Assembly (NCBI RefSeq): GCF_000715075.1
Contig: NC_134101.1
Span: 136,972,237-137,036,236 of the forward strand
DNA length: 64,000 bases
Direction: 5' to 3'
Source of the DNA: Nicotiana tabacum
Taxonomy: Eukaryota; Streptophyta; Magnoliopsida; Solanales; Solanaceae
Shown in pieces: positions 22,765 to 34,707 of the stretch. How positions within the stretch are numbered: the first letter of the stretch is position 1; each line of letters begins with the position of its first letter. The notes beneath the pieces were generated by a model. That model ran no database searches, had not been told where the DNA came from, and saw only the letters and a list, made by a program, of their open reading frames with translations. Position numbers and translations under genes: made by a program.

Positions 22765-25700
22765 TGTCGCGACCAAAACTCACCCGTCGTGATGCCGCCT
22801 ATCGTGGAACTAGGCCAGCCTCAACTCAACGCAACCCAAAACCACAATACTAAAATCAAATCATTTGCCGAAAAACTTTTATTATTTTAAATAAATTGTT
22901 TAAGACACAACAGAAAGATTCATATTACAATATAACCATCCCAAAACCAGGGTGTCACAGAGTACATGGGCATCTAGAGAAATAGCATAGTCTACTACAA
23001 TGCTCACTGAATACAACTGAAACACAACAAGAATAGAGAAGGAGGGTCAAAGCCTGCGAACGACATGCAGATACCTCAACAATCTTCAAAGCCTACAACC
23101 TCAATCAATGACTGCCACTGGGACCGAAAGCACATGGATCTGCACACAAGGTGCAGGGGTAACGTAAGTACACCAACTCAGTAAGTAATAAGTCCAACCT
23201 TTGGACTGATAGGTAGTGAAGAACATAACCTCAACAGAAAATAGAAATAAGTTGTGCAATAAAGTAGGCATGCTAATCTTTCAGGAATACAGCTCAGCAT
23301 TGAAATAAATACAGCTCTGAACAATGTAAAATATAAAGCTCATCTAACTCTACATGCCAATGCATAGAATGTATGAAATGCACCATGTGCTCCCACTCTC
23401 AAGTGCTCAACCACTCGGTACTTCATATGGTCATCCAACCCAGAAAAATTCATCCCTGAACATATACAATGCTGACTGCAAGTCATGCAGTACCGAGGAA
23501 CAAGGGTAATCCAACCCTGAGGAGAAATCCATCTCCAGGTGTATATATATACACACACACACACATACACACATATACACACACATACACACACACTCTA
23601 CCACTTGGTACCGCATATGGCCATTCGGCCTAGGAAAATTCCATCCCGGAATATACTCATCACTGACTATAAGTCACTCGATACCGAGGAAAAAGGGAAG
23701 TCCATCTCTGTGGAGAAATCCATCCCCATATATGTCAATACTCCGGACAAATCCATGTCCAGGGAAATCCATCCCTGTGGAGAAATCCATCTCCATATAT
23801 CAATACTTCGGACAAATCCATGTTCAGGGAAAATCCATCCATCAATAATATCATCTGCGCCCACTGTGGGTGTGCAAACTCCGGAGGGGATCCTACATCC
23901 CAAGTGCTATAACAAGCCAATGATGGCATAATCAATAATTTGTTGCGGCGTGCAACCCCACCCATAATAACAACTGAGACTGAGACATGATATGATATGC
24001 ATGAATAAGACCGAGTACAAAATATCAATGAAACTAATGAGATGACAGCAAGAAACGACCACTCGGGTCTCAACAGAATTGGCGTGAAGCCCTAACATGA
24101 TAATTAGCATGATTTATAGTTTACTTCCTTAATCATATAATCACAACACATATATCAACAAGAAAGAGTTACTAAGCGGTGCATGGAATGAACCAGACCA
24201 CAATTCTCACGGTGCATGCCCATATGCCCGTCACTTGGTAGTTGCGTCACCTCAATACTTAATCATATAACACATAGTTCGGAGTTTCAAACCCTCAAAA
24301 TCAAGCTTGGAAGCGTTACTTACCTCAAACCAAGCCAAATCCTACTCTGCTAAGCCTTTGGCTCTGAAATCGGTCTCCAAACGTCTCGAATCTAATCAAA
24401 AGCAATGCAATGCAATCAATATAGGCGAAGGAATCAATTTCAAATGAAAAACTATCAATTCAAACCAAAATCCCGAAATTCACCCAAACCCAGCCCCCGG
24501 GCCTACGTCTCGGAATCTGACAAAAATTACAAAACTAGAAACTTCTTCCACTCACGAGTCCATACATACAAGATTTATCAAAATCTGACTCCATTTGACC
24601 CCTCAAATCCTCAATCAAAACTCTCCAAAATCCTAAGCTCTAACCCCTCATTCCAGCCTTAATCACCACTAATTACATAATTAGACCACAGAAAACTACC
24701 ATAATCATGAGTATTAGGGCTCAAATTACTCACCTTAGTGAAAACCCCCTAGAATCTCTCTTCAACTTGCTCCCAAAAGCTCCAAAACCGGATGAAAAAT
24801 GGTGAAGAATGACCAAAATTTGCGAAGGGGCCTTTTTATACATTCTGCCAAGCACTTCCGCATTTGTGGCCAAATTCACACATCTGTGGGATCGCACCTG
24901 CGCTTCAAACACCGCATCTGTGCATTTCACTTAACTTTCCAACTTTCGCACCTGCGCCCCAGGCTTCGCACCTGCTGGCACGCAAATGCGGTCCAACATC
25001 CGCTCCTATGGTTCTTCTCCCCTTTTGCATTCCTATTTCGCTTCTGCGGACCTCGCACTTGCGATCCCCAATCCCTAGGTGCGGAAATGACAGAAGAAGC
25101 AACTTCAGCTGCTCAAACCAATTTCCAATCCTTCCGTCAAGCATCCGAATTCATCCCGAGGCCCTCAGGACCTCAACCAAAAATACCAACAAGTCACATA
25201 CCACCATTCAGACTTATTCAAATCTTCGAAACACTCCAAACAACATCAAAACACCAAATCACCCTCGAATTCAAGTCTAAGAACTTCTGAACTTCTGAAT
25301 TTCGAAGACGATGTCGAAACCTATAAAACTTCGTCCGAATGATCTAAAACTTTGCACACACGTCAGAAATGACACCACGGACCTACTCCAATTTCCAGAA
25401 TTCCATTCCAACCCCGATATCAAAATTTCCACTACCGACCGAGAAACGTCAAATTTCCGATTTCGCCAATTCAAGCCTAATTCCACCACAGACCTCCAAA
25501 TCATATTCCAGATGCGCTCCCAAGTCCAAAACCACCTAACAGGCTAACCAAATCATAAAAATCCAAATCTGAGATCGAATACTAAAAAGTCAAAACTTGG
25601 TGAAACCTTTCAAATTTAAAGCTTCAAGGTGAGAATCATTCTTCCATATCTATTCCGATTAACCTAAAAACCAAAACCGACGATTTACATAAGTCATAAT

Positions 25701-25778
25701 ACATCATACGGGGCTAGTTATGCTCGAGAACTAGAGAGCGAAGTGCAAATGCTCAAAACAACCAGTCGGGTCGTCACA
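22765..25778 (-). repeat. 3' LTR of the LARD at 22765-33148
   Basis: Starts TGTCGCGACC and ends GTCGTCACA on the plus strand. It contains a (TA)n(CA)n microsatellite at 23541-23597, a promoter-proximal motif array at about 24850-25085, and TATAAAAAGG at 24840-24831. Open frames inside, such as the Cys/Val-rich one at 23340-23594, are microsatellite or array products. Confidence 0.88.
24831..25090 (-). promoter_or_regulatory. U3 array of CGCACCTGCG-type motifs upstream of a TATA box
   Basis: TATAAAAAGG (minus strand, 24840-24831) is directly preceded by about 240 bp filled with GC-rich motifs in both orientations. CGCACCTGCG is exact at 24893-24902 and 24947-24956; close variants include CGCACTTGCG near 25054 and CGCACCTGCT near 24967. 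Flanks are AT-rich. The other LTR carries the same array at about 32212-32460. Confidence 0.65.
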
Positions 25779-25787
25779 TCCTCCCCT
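25779..25787 (-). other. polypurine tract
   Basis: AGGGGAGGA on the minus strand, directly before the 3' LTR; nearly the same as in the elements at 39437 and 58170. Confidence 0.8.
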
Positions 25788-26933
25788 AGTTAAACATACG
25801 TTCATCCTTGAACATGTCCAGAGTTGTTCCAAAAGCCATCAAATAGCCATGTATCCTCATTATGCACATACCCGGGAGTGATCCCATGTCACCTTTTCCC
25901 ATATAGGTCCGATAGCACAACATAACTGAAATTTCACAATTCAACCAAGTACATAACCTTAGAACCAAATTTTTACTTCCGAAATTATCTATAAGATCAG
26001 AATCTCACATCTATACACTATATAAGTCCGAATAAGATGTATCAAACCATATCCGTAATCCAAGATGTAATCACATGATATACCACATAACTCAAACACT
26101 CGTAGAGATAACTTCTAATTACAGCAATTGCTCAAACAACCCAATACCGGTAATAAGCCTCTTTTCAAACAAAGTCGCATACCAATAATTTTGTATACTG
26201 TCAATGATGAAAGAAACACGCAGAAATCATAACCATTCCTCAGATCAACCAATCATGGAGCTCCCTCTCCTTCGGCAAGGACTATAGTAAATTTCTATGC
26301 CAAATTTCGATATTATCCTTCCAACATACTAAAATCAACTCCGATAGTATTCATTTTCGATCCCAATGACCTCATCTCATCCAACACGACTACTCAAGTG
26401 ACATGACACATCTATATAATCTAAATCCACGACCCGTGCAACCCGCACACCAATAAGTAACAGTCCAAATGTACTCAAATCATGAAAGAATTACTCGAAT
26501 GAGAGAGTTGTACCACAAACTCACCAGTACCACCACAACACAATGCTAAGAACCCATCACACATCGTAGAACCAGAACACACGAATCTAACCCGGTGAAC
26601 CATACCTCCGCATAACTTCGCTTCAATGCGCAACCCTATCCAAACACTGGTCCACATGAGACACCTCAAGTCACCATGCTCAAATTCATCAACCACGTGC
26701 AATTTGATGTCTAGTACCAAAGTAAATCACCATAACCACGGAGAAGTAAATGATGCAATGCCATACGATCCCGAGAGAACATATCCAATGTGCAATCAGT
26801 CATGCAACACCCAAATACCGGTCTCACTCATGAGACCCTTATAGAACCGCACCATATGTGCATATAACCAAAAATCATAACTCCTCGCGACACGGAAAGC
26901 TAACCCATAGATCACCCCAGAACATGAATAAGC
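25788..26933 (-). other. LARD interior, 3' non-coding part
   Basis: About 1.1 kb with no readable retrotransposon protein; all frames are closed by stops. The same sequence recurs in the plus-strand LARD at about 45350-46570, including the TTCAAGGATGAACGTATG-like stretch before the PPT. Confidence 0.65.
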
Positions 26934-27560
26934 TTAATAACAATCGAACGGCACATCCATTAACAATAGCAGTCCGGAGTCAACAAAGCTGACTCGATGC
27001 AAAACACACATCCATATTGGCCTACCAATGAACCCCTTATCAAGGAGTTCTTGAAGCTGCTCATTCAACTCCATTAACTCCGTCGGTGCCATACGATACA
27101 GTGGAATAGAAAATGGGCTGAGTGCTCGGCACCAACTCAATACCGAAATCAATAACCTTGTCCGGTGGTATGCCTAGCAGGTCTATAGGAAACACGTCCA
27201 GAAAATCTCTCAACACTGGGACTGAATCAATGGTAGGAGTCTCTGCACTGACATCTCTCACGAAGGCCAAATAAGAAAGAAAACCCTTCCCAACCATCCG
27301 CTGGGACTTCAAAAATAAAATCAATCTACTGGGAACAAAATCCATCAAATCTCGCCACTCAATCTGTGGCGCCTCCAACATAGCCAACGTCACCATCTTA
27401 GCGGAATAGTCCAGAGTAACACGACACGGAGACAACCAATTCATACCCAATATCACATCAAAATCCACCATACTAAGCAACAAAAGATCTACTCGGGTCT
27501 CCAAACCGCCAATAGTCACCACACAAGATCGGTATACGCGGTCCACACCCACGATATAAC
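26934..27560 (-). pseudogene. remnant of protease end and RT start
   Basis: Minus-strand frames show VTIGGLETRVDLLLLSMVDF, then FDVILGMNWLSPCRVTLDY (end of PR), APQIEWRD, GKGFLSYLAFVRDVSAE, LRDFLDVFPIDLLGIPPDKV, then shifted to YRMAPTELMELNEQLQELL and DKGFIG. After that the RT is missing: the sequence jumps to non-pol DNA at RPIWMCVL. The protease active site and the whole RT core are absent. Confidence 0.8.
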
Positions 27561-30014
27561 CTATTTATGAGAACTCCTAGTCTCCAACCCCACAAAGCAA
27601 ATGAATCACCATATCTGATCCCAACTCCACCGTTCATACACCTAACACACCTCTGATACTCCATGAGGGATACTCCTATAATTCTTTTGTGCCACCAAGC
27701 AAACTTGAATATCAGCAGTCGATCTAACAAGAGAGTGCCGCAAAACCAATGAAGTATCCTTAACTCGAACACATTGCCTTTTCTGAAATGTATATCATCA
27801 TCAAGCCACACCAATTAGTAATATCATTCGCCTAGTTATCTAAAACTATCCATGCTGTCTAAGAATTTATGACCTTTCTTTTAGAACTGAACTATGATCT
27901 TACACATGCAAATTCTCAATCCTACACAATACACCGCACATACCATGCCATCATACGAAAAATACGAGAGCTTCGTAATCCACTCTGAGTCACAAGCAAC
28001 TGCATACTTAATTAGCCAAGAACTTTCCATTTGATCCCATCTAGGAGAAAATCACTATACATCACATGCTCCTCATGCCAGTAGGAAATATACATCTCTA
28101 ACCGTGGTAGAAACCATCAAGAACTCCCTGAATCCTATTGCACAAAACCAAACCGTCAGGACTGAATCCTTCTAACTCAACCAAGCTACGTAGGTCACCA
28201 AAAACCCAAAAGCATTGCCACGAAACATGTATAGAAACTCATTACCTCATAAGCACCCAAAGAACTAATCATATCCCTTACCATGTCGATCCGACCTACT
28301 ACCCAGCTGTCCTATTTATCCAAGTCCCTTATGAATTACCACTGAATTGATACTTCTACTTGCCCTAATACCGCAATACTTAACCCAGACTCACCACACG
28401 AGACCCAAGCATAAAACCACACCACCTAAGGCTCATAAGCCGCTGAATACTATCTTAAATATGCCCAAAAGCACCACATTCAAAATACTTACCCTGAGAA
28501 GACTTCCTGTGAATCTAAAGCCATTACCTTCACCTTCCTAATACTGATATGTAGAATCCATAATGATATAGAAGTACCACAAGTCTTGACACCCTGCGAG
28601 GTAAACCTCAGTTTCAAGCCAAATATACATCCTGAAGATCCCCAATTATTATACATAATCTTGAATCCATTAAAACCATTCTAGGGAGTCATCCACTCTA
28701 CTCAGGTTTCAATTAAACTGGCCAAACGAGCTGAATGACCTGTGCCCCATTAGTGCAGCAACACCCAAGGAAGTAACCCCACCTTAATGCAACTAGATAG
28801 ATTTCTGCTTCATGCACATTACATCCTTCGCCAATAACACTCAAGTCATTCCGTGATTCTCATACACTCATAAAGCATAACACAACCTTTATCCAAGGTT
28901 TCCTTTACTCGAGTCATCCTCGATCTCAACCCCTATAAGCCACAACTGCTTTGTCAGTATACCTTAAACTGAAACTAATATGGCACTTAGCCGTGCAAAC
29001 AACTTATCAATAGCAGACTCCCCCACCTGGCTTAAAGCCATAGGTCAAAACACACAAAAACTCACAATGCCCGTACTCTATTACCGCTATAATACCATAG
29101 TGAGATTAAATTAAATCCTTTATAAGCTCGTGCAACACAAACCATATAGTACTTCAAATCATCTGCAAATCTCGCATTCACCCTTGCAACAGTCAAGCCC
29201 ACTCTCATAAGCGATCTAAACTCAAATTGCAACACACATATTTTACTGGTAAAAGAGGACTTCCAACAAACAACATAAGGATCACACAACCCTTCAGAGC
29301 ACCCCGCAGGAGATAACCCACCTGCTTCGCCTCAAACGAACATCTCTTTATATCCTTCCACCGTCATAAACCTTACGCAATCACTTAATCTTCCTGAGTC
29401 TGAACTAATAACACAACATGAAGATCTACTCCACTCCATAACTAAACTACACGAGAGGTCCTTCAACACACCCATAGCTCGAGGACATACGCCAACTCAA
29501 TACAGAAGTCCAGCACCCAATAGTCCTTGCTACATCCCCAGCAAACTCTTCTCGCCACATTCGAACAATCTGAACACATCGCAATCAAATCGTACTTATC
29601 AAGTAGTCATCCAACCACAAAATTCACTAATAGAGACACTACCGGACATATAAACCTAAAAGCATGTGCTTACACAATCAACACCTTAGTGCTCAAGCTA
29701 CAGTCAAAACCCGGTCCTATGTCCTCCAAATAGGCCCATCATCAGCATACTGAAATCATATCTCGTACCTTATCCATGGAATCACAAGCCGTCAATGCAC
29801 AGCTGATACCGTGCGCTCATGTGCACATACGAACGCGTGGAAGGAATTCAAAGAGTTACATTTCAAGCTAAATCAAGAACGCACGATAAGAATTCAAGAA
29901 TGTAAAATTTTTCTAAGGGTTCTGCAGCCTCTCGAAGACATGAACAGACATCTCTATACCGATCTGCAAGACACTACTAAACCCGCTCATGACTCGTGAG
30001 ACCTATGTAATTTA
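27561..30014 (-). other. LARD interior, 5' non-coding part
   Basis: About 2.45 kb between the PBS and the PR remnant, where Gag would normally be. No Gag motif or long frame. It matches the plus-strand LARD from its PBS on (42101 onward), for example at CATTCTTGAATTCTTATCG. Confidence 0.65.
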
Positions 30015-30027
30015 GGCTCTGATACCA
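30015..30027 (-). other. primer-binding site (tRNA-iMet)
   Basis: TGGTATCAGAGCC on the minus strand, three bases inside the 5' LTR. Confidence 0.9.
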
Positions 30028-30030
30028 ACT

Positions 30031-30792
30031 TGTCACGACCTAAACTTACCCGTCGTGATGGCGCCTATCGTGGAACTAGGCCAGCCTCAACTCAACGCAA
30101 CCCAAAACAACAATACTAAAATCAAATCATTTACGGAAAAACTTTCATCGTTTTAAATAAATTGTTTAAGACACAAAAGAAAGATTCATATTACGATACA
30201 ACCATCCCAAAACCAGGGTGTCACGGAGTACATGAGTGTCTAGAGAAATAGCATAGTCTACTACATTGTTCACTGAATACAATTGAAACACAACTAGAAT
30301 AGAGAAGGAGGGTCAAGGCCTGCGAACGCCATACAGATACCTCAACAATCTCCAAAGCCTGAAACCTCAATCAATGACTGCCACTAGGACCGAAAGCACC
30401 TGAATCTACACACAAGGTGCAGGGGGTAACGTGAGTACCCCAACTCAGTAAGTAACAAGTTCAACCTTTGGACTGATAGGTAGTGACGAACGTAACCTCA
30501 ACAAAAAATAGAAATAAGTTGTGCAGTAAAGTAGGCATGCTAATCTTTCAGGAATACAGCTCAGCAGTGAAATAAATACAGATATGAATAATGTAAAATA
30601 TAAAGCTCCGCTAATTCTACATGCCAATGTACAGAATGTATGAAATGCACCATATGCTCCCACTCTCAAGTGCTCAACCACTTGATACTGCATATGGCCA
30701 TCCGACCCAGGAAAATCAATCCCGGAACATATACAATGCTGACTGCAAGTCATCTAGTACCGAGGAACAAGGGTAATCCAACCCTGCGGCGT

Positions 30793-30863
<71 letters not shown>

Positions 30864-33148
30864 TCTACCTGTTTATCATTAAACAAGCAGCCTAGGGAAA
30901 TCATCCCTGAACATACTCATCACTGACTATAGTCACCCAGTACCGAGTAAAAAGGGAAATCCATCCTTGTGGAGAAATCCATCCCCATATATGTCAATAC
31001 TTCAGACAAATCCATGTCCAGGAAACTCCATCCCTGTGGAGAAATCCATCTATATATATATATATCAATACTTCGGCAAATCCATGTCTAGGGAAATCCA
31101 TCCCTTAATAATATCATCTGCACCCACTGTGGGTGTGCAAACTCTACAGGGAATCCGACGTGCCAAGCGCTATAACAAGTCAATGAAGGCATAATCAATA
31201 ATCCGTTGCGGCGTGCAGCCCGACCCATAACTATCAATCATAATCAGGCCCTCGATCTCTCTAAGTCATCACTCTCCAATCTTACTCACGGGCTTACAAT
31301 GCCATGAAAACTAGCCTGAAACAATTATATGATGCGCCAAAAAATAACAACTGAGACATGATATGATATGCATGAGTAAGACCGAGTATCGAATATCAAT
31401 TAAACTAATGAGATGACAGCAAGAAACGACTACTCGGGTCTCAACAGTATTGGCGTGAAGCCTTAACATGATAATTAGCATGATTTATAGATCATTTCCT
31501 TAGTCATATAATCACAACACAAATATCAATAAGAAAGAGTCACTAAGCTGCCATCGAATGAACCAGGCCACAATTCTCACGGTGCACGCCCACACGCCGG
31601 TCACTTGGTAGTTGCATCACTTTAATACTTAATCATATAACACATAATTCGGGGTTTTGAACCCTCAAAACCAAGTTTGGAAGCATTACTTACTTCAAAC
31701 CAAGCCAAATCCTACTCCGCTACGCCTTTGCCTCTAGGATCGGCCTCCAAACGTCCTGAACCTAACGTAAAGCAATGCAACCCAATCAATATAGGCCAAG
31801 GAATCAATTCCAAACGAAAACTATTAATTTAAACCAAAATCCCGAAATTCACCCAAACCCCGCCCTCCGGGCCCACTTCTCGAAATTTGACAAAAATTAC
31901 AAAACTAGAAACTTCTTCCACTCACGAGTCCATACATACAAGATTTATCAAAATTCGACTCCATTTGACCCCTCAAACCCTCAATTAAAACTCTCCAAAA
32001 TCCCAAGCTCTAACCCCTCATTTTACCCTTAATCACCACTAATTACATGATTAGACCACAAAAAACTACCATAATCACGAGTACTAGGGCTCAAATTACT
32101 CACCTCAGTGAAAACCCCCTTGAATCCCTCTTCAAATTGCTCCCAATAGCTCCAGATCTGGATGAAAAATAGTGAAGAATGACCAAAATTTGCGAATGGG
32201 CCTTTTTTATACATTCTGCCCAGCACTTCCCCATCTGCGGCCAAATTCACACATCTGCGGGACTGCACCTGCGGTCTAAACTCCGCATCTGCGCATTTCA
32301 CTTAACTTCCCAGCTTCCGTACCTGCGCCTCAGGCCTCGCACCTGCGGGCTGGTAGATGCGGTCCAACTTTCGCTCCTACAGTTCTTCTCTGCTTCTGCG
32401 ATCCTATTCCCCTTCTGCGGACCTCGCACCTACGGTCCCCAATCCGGAGGTGCGGAAATGATAGAAGCAGCAGTTTCAGCTGCTCAAATTAATTTCCAAC
32501 CCTTCTGCTAAGCATTTGAATTCATCCCGAGGCCCTCGGGACCCCAACAAAAAATGTCAACAAGTCACATACCACCATTCAAACTTATTTAAATCTTCGA
32601 AACACTCCAAACAACATCAAAACACCAAATCACTCTCAGATTCAAGTCTAAGAACTTCTAAACTTCTGAATTCCGCAAACGATGTCGAAACCTATCTAAC
32701 CTCGTCCGAACGATCTGAAATTTTGCACACACGTCATAAATGACACCACAAACCTACTCCAACTTCTAGAATTTCATTCCAACTCCAATATTAAAATTTC
32801 CACTGCCTACCCGAGAAACGCAAAATTTCTAATTTCGCTAATTCAAGTCTAATTCCACCACGAACCTCCAAATCACATTCTGGACGCGCTACCAAGTCCA
32901 AAATTACCTAACGGGGCTAACCAAATCATAAAAATCCAAATCCGAGATTGAATACTAAAAAGTCAAAACTTGGTCAAACCTTTCAAATTTAAAGCTTCAA
33001 GCTGAGAATCATTCTTCCATATCTATTCCGATTAACGTGAAAACCAAAACTTACAAACATAAGTCATAATACATCACACGGGGCTAGTCATGCTCGAAAA
33101 CTAGCGAGCGAAGTGCAAATGCTCTAAACGACCAGCCGGGTCGTTACA
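30031..33148 (-). repeat. 5' LTR of the LARD at 22765-33148
   Basis: 3118 bp, matching 22765-25778. It carries a longer microsatellite, (AT)n at 30796-30844 followed by (CA)n to 30863, and an extra segment near 31220-31330 not seen in the other LTR. TATA at about 32211-32201 is preceded by the motif array. Confidence 0.88.
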
Positions 33149-33153
33149 CCTTA

Positions 33154-33313
33154 ACTATATCAGAATATTATTAGGAGAGAAAGTCCTCCTACTATATCAA
33201 CTTGCATGTGTTATGCATATAACATTTCATCAATTCACTTTTTGAGGAAGAGAACACTTACCTCATTGATTTTTCTCCCTATCGTACATTAAGATTTCCA
33301 TGCAAAGTATAAT
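33154..33313. other. flank of the gene island
   Basis: AT-rich sequence continuing the region left of 22765; no feature seen. Confidence 0.4.
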
Positions 33314-33696
33314 GTGTATTTGATACAAAGGAAAATATTTTTCATAGAAAATGATTTTATGAAAAATACTTTTTTTTAAAAAGAGTGATTTTATCACTTA
33401 TTTTCCCTTGTTTAGTCGGTGAGTGGAAACAAAATTTAGAAAATATTTTTTAGTGTTTGGTCAGAGAATAAAAAATATTTTTTAGGAAAATAATTTTTTA
33501 TGCTACGCTCGATCCTCACCCCCTTCCCCCAAATCCTCATATTTCCTGTTCTCTCTCTCCCCCTCCCTCCCCCCCCCCTCATCCCTCCTCAAATACCCAA
33601 TGTTTTTAGGACTCTATTTTCTTCAAAAATTTAATTATTCTTTTAAAACTTCATACAAATACTCTTTTTTGTTGAAAAAGAAAGTGCTCTTTCTAG

Positions 33697-33875
33697 AACA
33701 TGAAAAGAAAGTACTCATTTAATGAAATAAAAGAAAAAAAATTCTACATCATGAAAAGAAAATTTCCAGTTTGTTGAAATGAAGGAAAATAATTTTTCTA
33801 CATCATGAAAAGAAAGTACTCAGTTTGTTGAAATGAAAAAAAAAGTATTTTATCTACAACATGAAAAAACGTACT
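33697..33875 (+). repeat. tandem repeat of about 52-56 bp, 3-4 units
   Basis: Units begin CATGAAAAGAAAGTACTC or a variant and contain TTTGTTGAAATGAA and TTCTACATCATG. They lie inside the foldback element. Confidence 0.65.
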
Positions 33876-33892
33876 CTAATATATTTCTATTT

Positions 33893-34016
33893 AGGGTGGG
33901 TGGGGTAGCGTAGGGGTGGGTAGGGGGTAGGGGGAGGGGTGTGAGTGGGTGCGGTAGGAGTGGTTTAAGGGTGGGGTAGAGTAGAGTGGGGGTGAGTTTG
34001 GTGGGGGTTTGGTGGG
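33893..34016 (+). other. G-rich tract with G-quadruplex potential
   Basis: About 120 bp with many runs of three to five G, for example GGGTAGGGGGTAGGGGGAGG near 33920-33945. It meets the simple G3+N1-7 pattern several times over. Located about 0.7 kb upstream of the ERF start codon. Confidence 0.7.
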
Positions 34017-34190
34017 AATAGAGAATAGGGTGAACAAGGTTGAAAAAGAGTTTTGAAAAATATTTTCTTTTCTCTTGATAGGAAAAATATTTTCCTTCAA
34101 TTGGAGAAAAATGAGTTCATGAGGGAAATGTTTTCCAAAATATTTAAGTCAACCAAACATAAAAAATATTTTCCTTTGTACCAAACACAC

Positions 34191-34707
34191 ACATAGACTA
34201 GACAGTCGGTATACTAAACATCAACCCAATCATTAAAAAAAATAGATTGGCAAATACGAAAATTTATCCTCAATTTTATACCGAAATTATTTTATATGTT
34301 GATTATTTTTCTCAACTTTGTTTTTCATTAACCTTGGGTATTGTTGCCAAAAAAAAAATTGGGTATCTTTGCCCAACTTGTTCACCAAGTAAATCCAAAT
34401 AAGTAGGTACTAGGTAGTATAAAGGTGAAAAGAATACAAAGAACCCCAAGGAAAGGTACACCGTACACGGCATGAAAGTTCACCACTAAGAGCTGTCACC
34501 AACTACAAGTTACAGCCCTCTCTCTCACATTACAAATACGTCTTATCCCTCATATTCTTGTCACACACACCCAAACCAAAACTTCTTTAACACATACATC
34601 TCTCTTGCTAAACCTACCTTTTGTAAAATCATCAAAATCTTTTTTTCTCTTTCTGATTCAATCTTTTCTTTCTTCTATTATAAAGAAAGAGTCAATTACA
34701 TAGAAAA
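34191..34707 (+). promoter_or_regulatory. promoter and 5' leader of the ERF gene
   Basis: About 520 bp between the foldback element and the start codon. TATAAAGG at 34418-34425 is the best TATA match; the CT-rich segment 34515-34690, with CTCTCTCTC and TTTTTTTCTCTTTC, looks like a plant 5' leader. Start of transcription not determinable. Confidence 0.45.

Larger units (their letters stand above)
22765..33148 (-). mobile_element. LARD-like non-autonomous Ty3/Gypsy element
   Basis: 10.4 kb with LTRs of 3014 and 3118 bp and an exact 5-bp target duplication CCTTA at 22760-22764 and 33149-33153. The PBS (30027-30015) and PPT (25787-25779) are intact. The 4.25-kb interior lacks Gag, the RT core, RNase H and IN; only a PR-to-RT-start remnant is readable. 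It shares its interior and deletion point with the element at 39437-49196. It must use proteins supplied in trans, and the element at 58170 has the matching ends. Confidence 0.88.
33314..34190. mobile_element. foldback MITE upstream of the ERF gene
   Basis: About 877 bp. The left end GTGTATTTGATACAAAGGAA and the complement of the right end, GTGTTTGGTACAAAGGAAAA, are inverted repeats, and the inner AAAATATTTTT-rich parts also pair. A C-rich segment (about 33520-33595) and a G-rich segment (about 33893-34016) could pair with each other. Borders are approximate and no clear target duplication was found. No coding capacity. Confidence 0.6.

Noticed and set aside
23340..23616. Cys/Val-rich small protein
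   Set aside because: The frame is a translation of a (CA)n microsatellite in an LTR.
22765..25778. solo LTR at 22765
   Set aside because: A matching LTR with PBS at 30031-33148 and a shared CCTTA duplication show one complete element.
30640..30904. Tyr/Ile-repeat and Thr/His-repeat frames
   Set aside because: Products of the (AT)n(CA)n microsatellite at 30796-30863.
33891..34100. Pro/Ser/Thr-rich small protein on the minus strand
   Set aside because: It is the complement of the G-rich tract in the foldback element.
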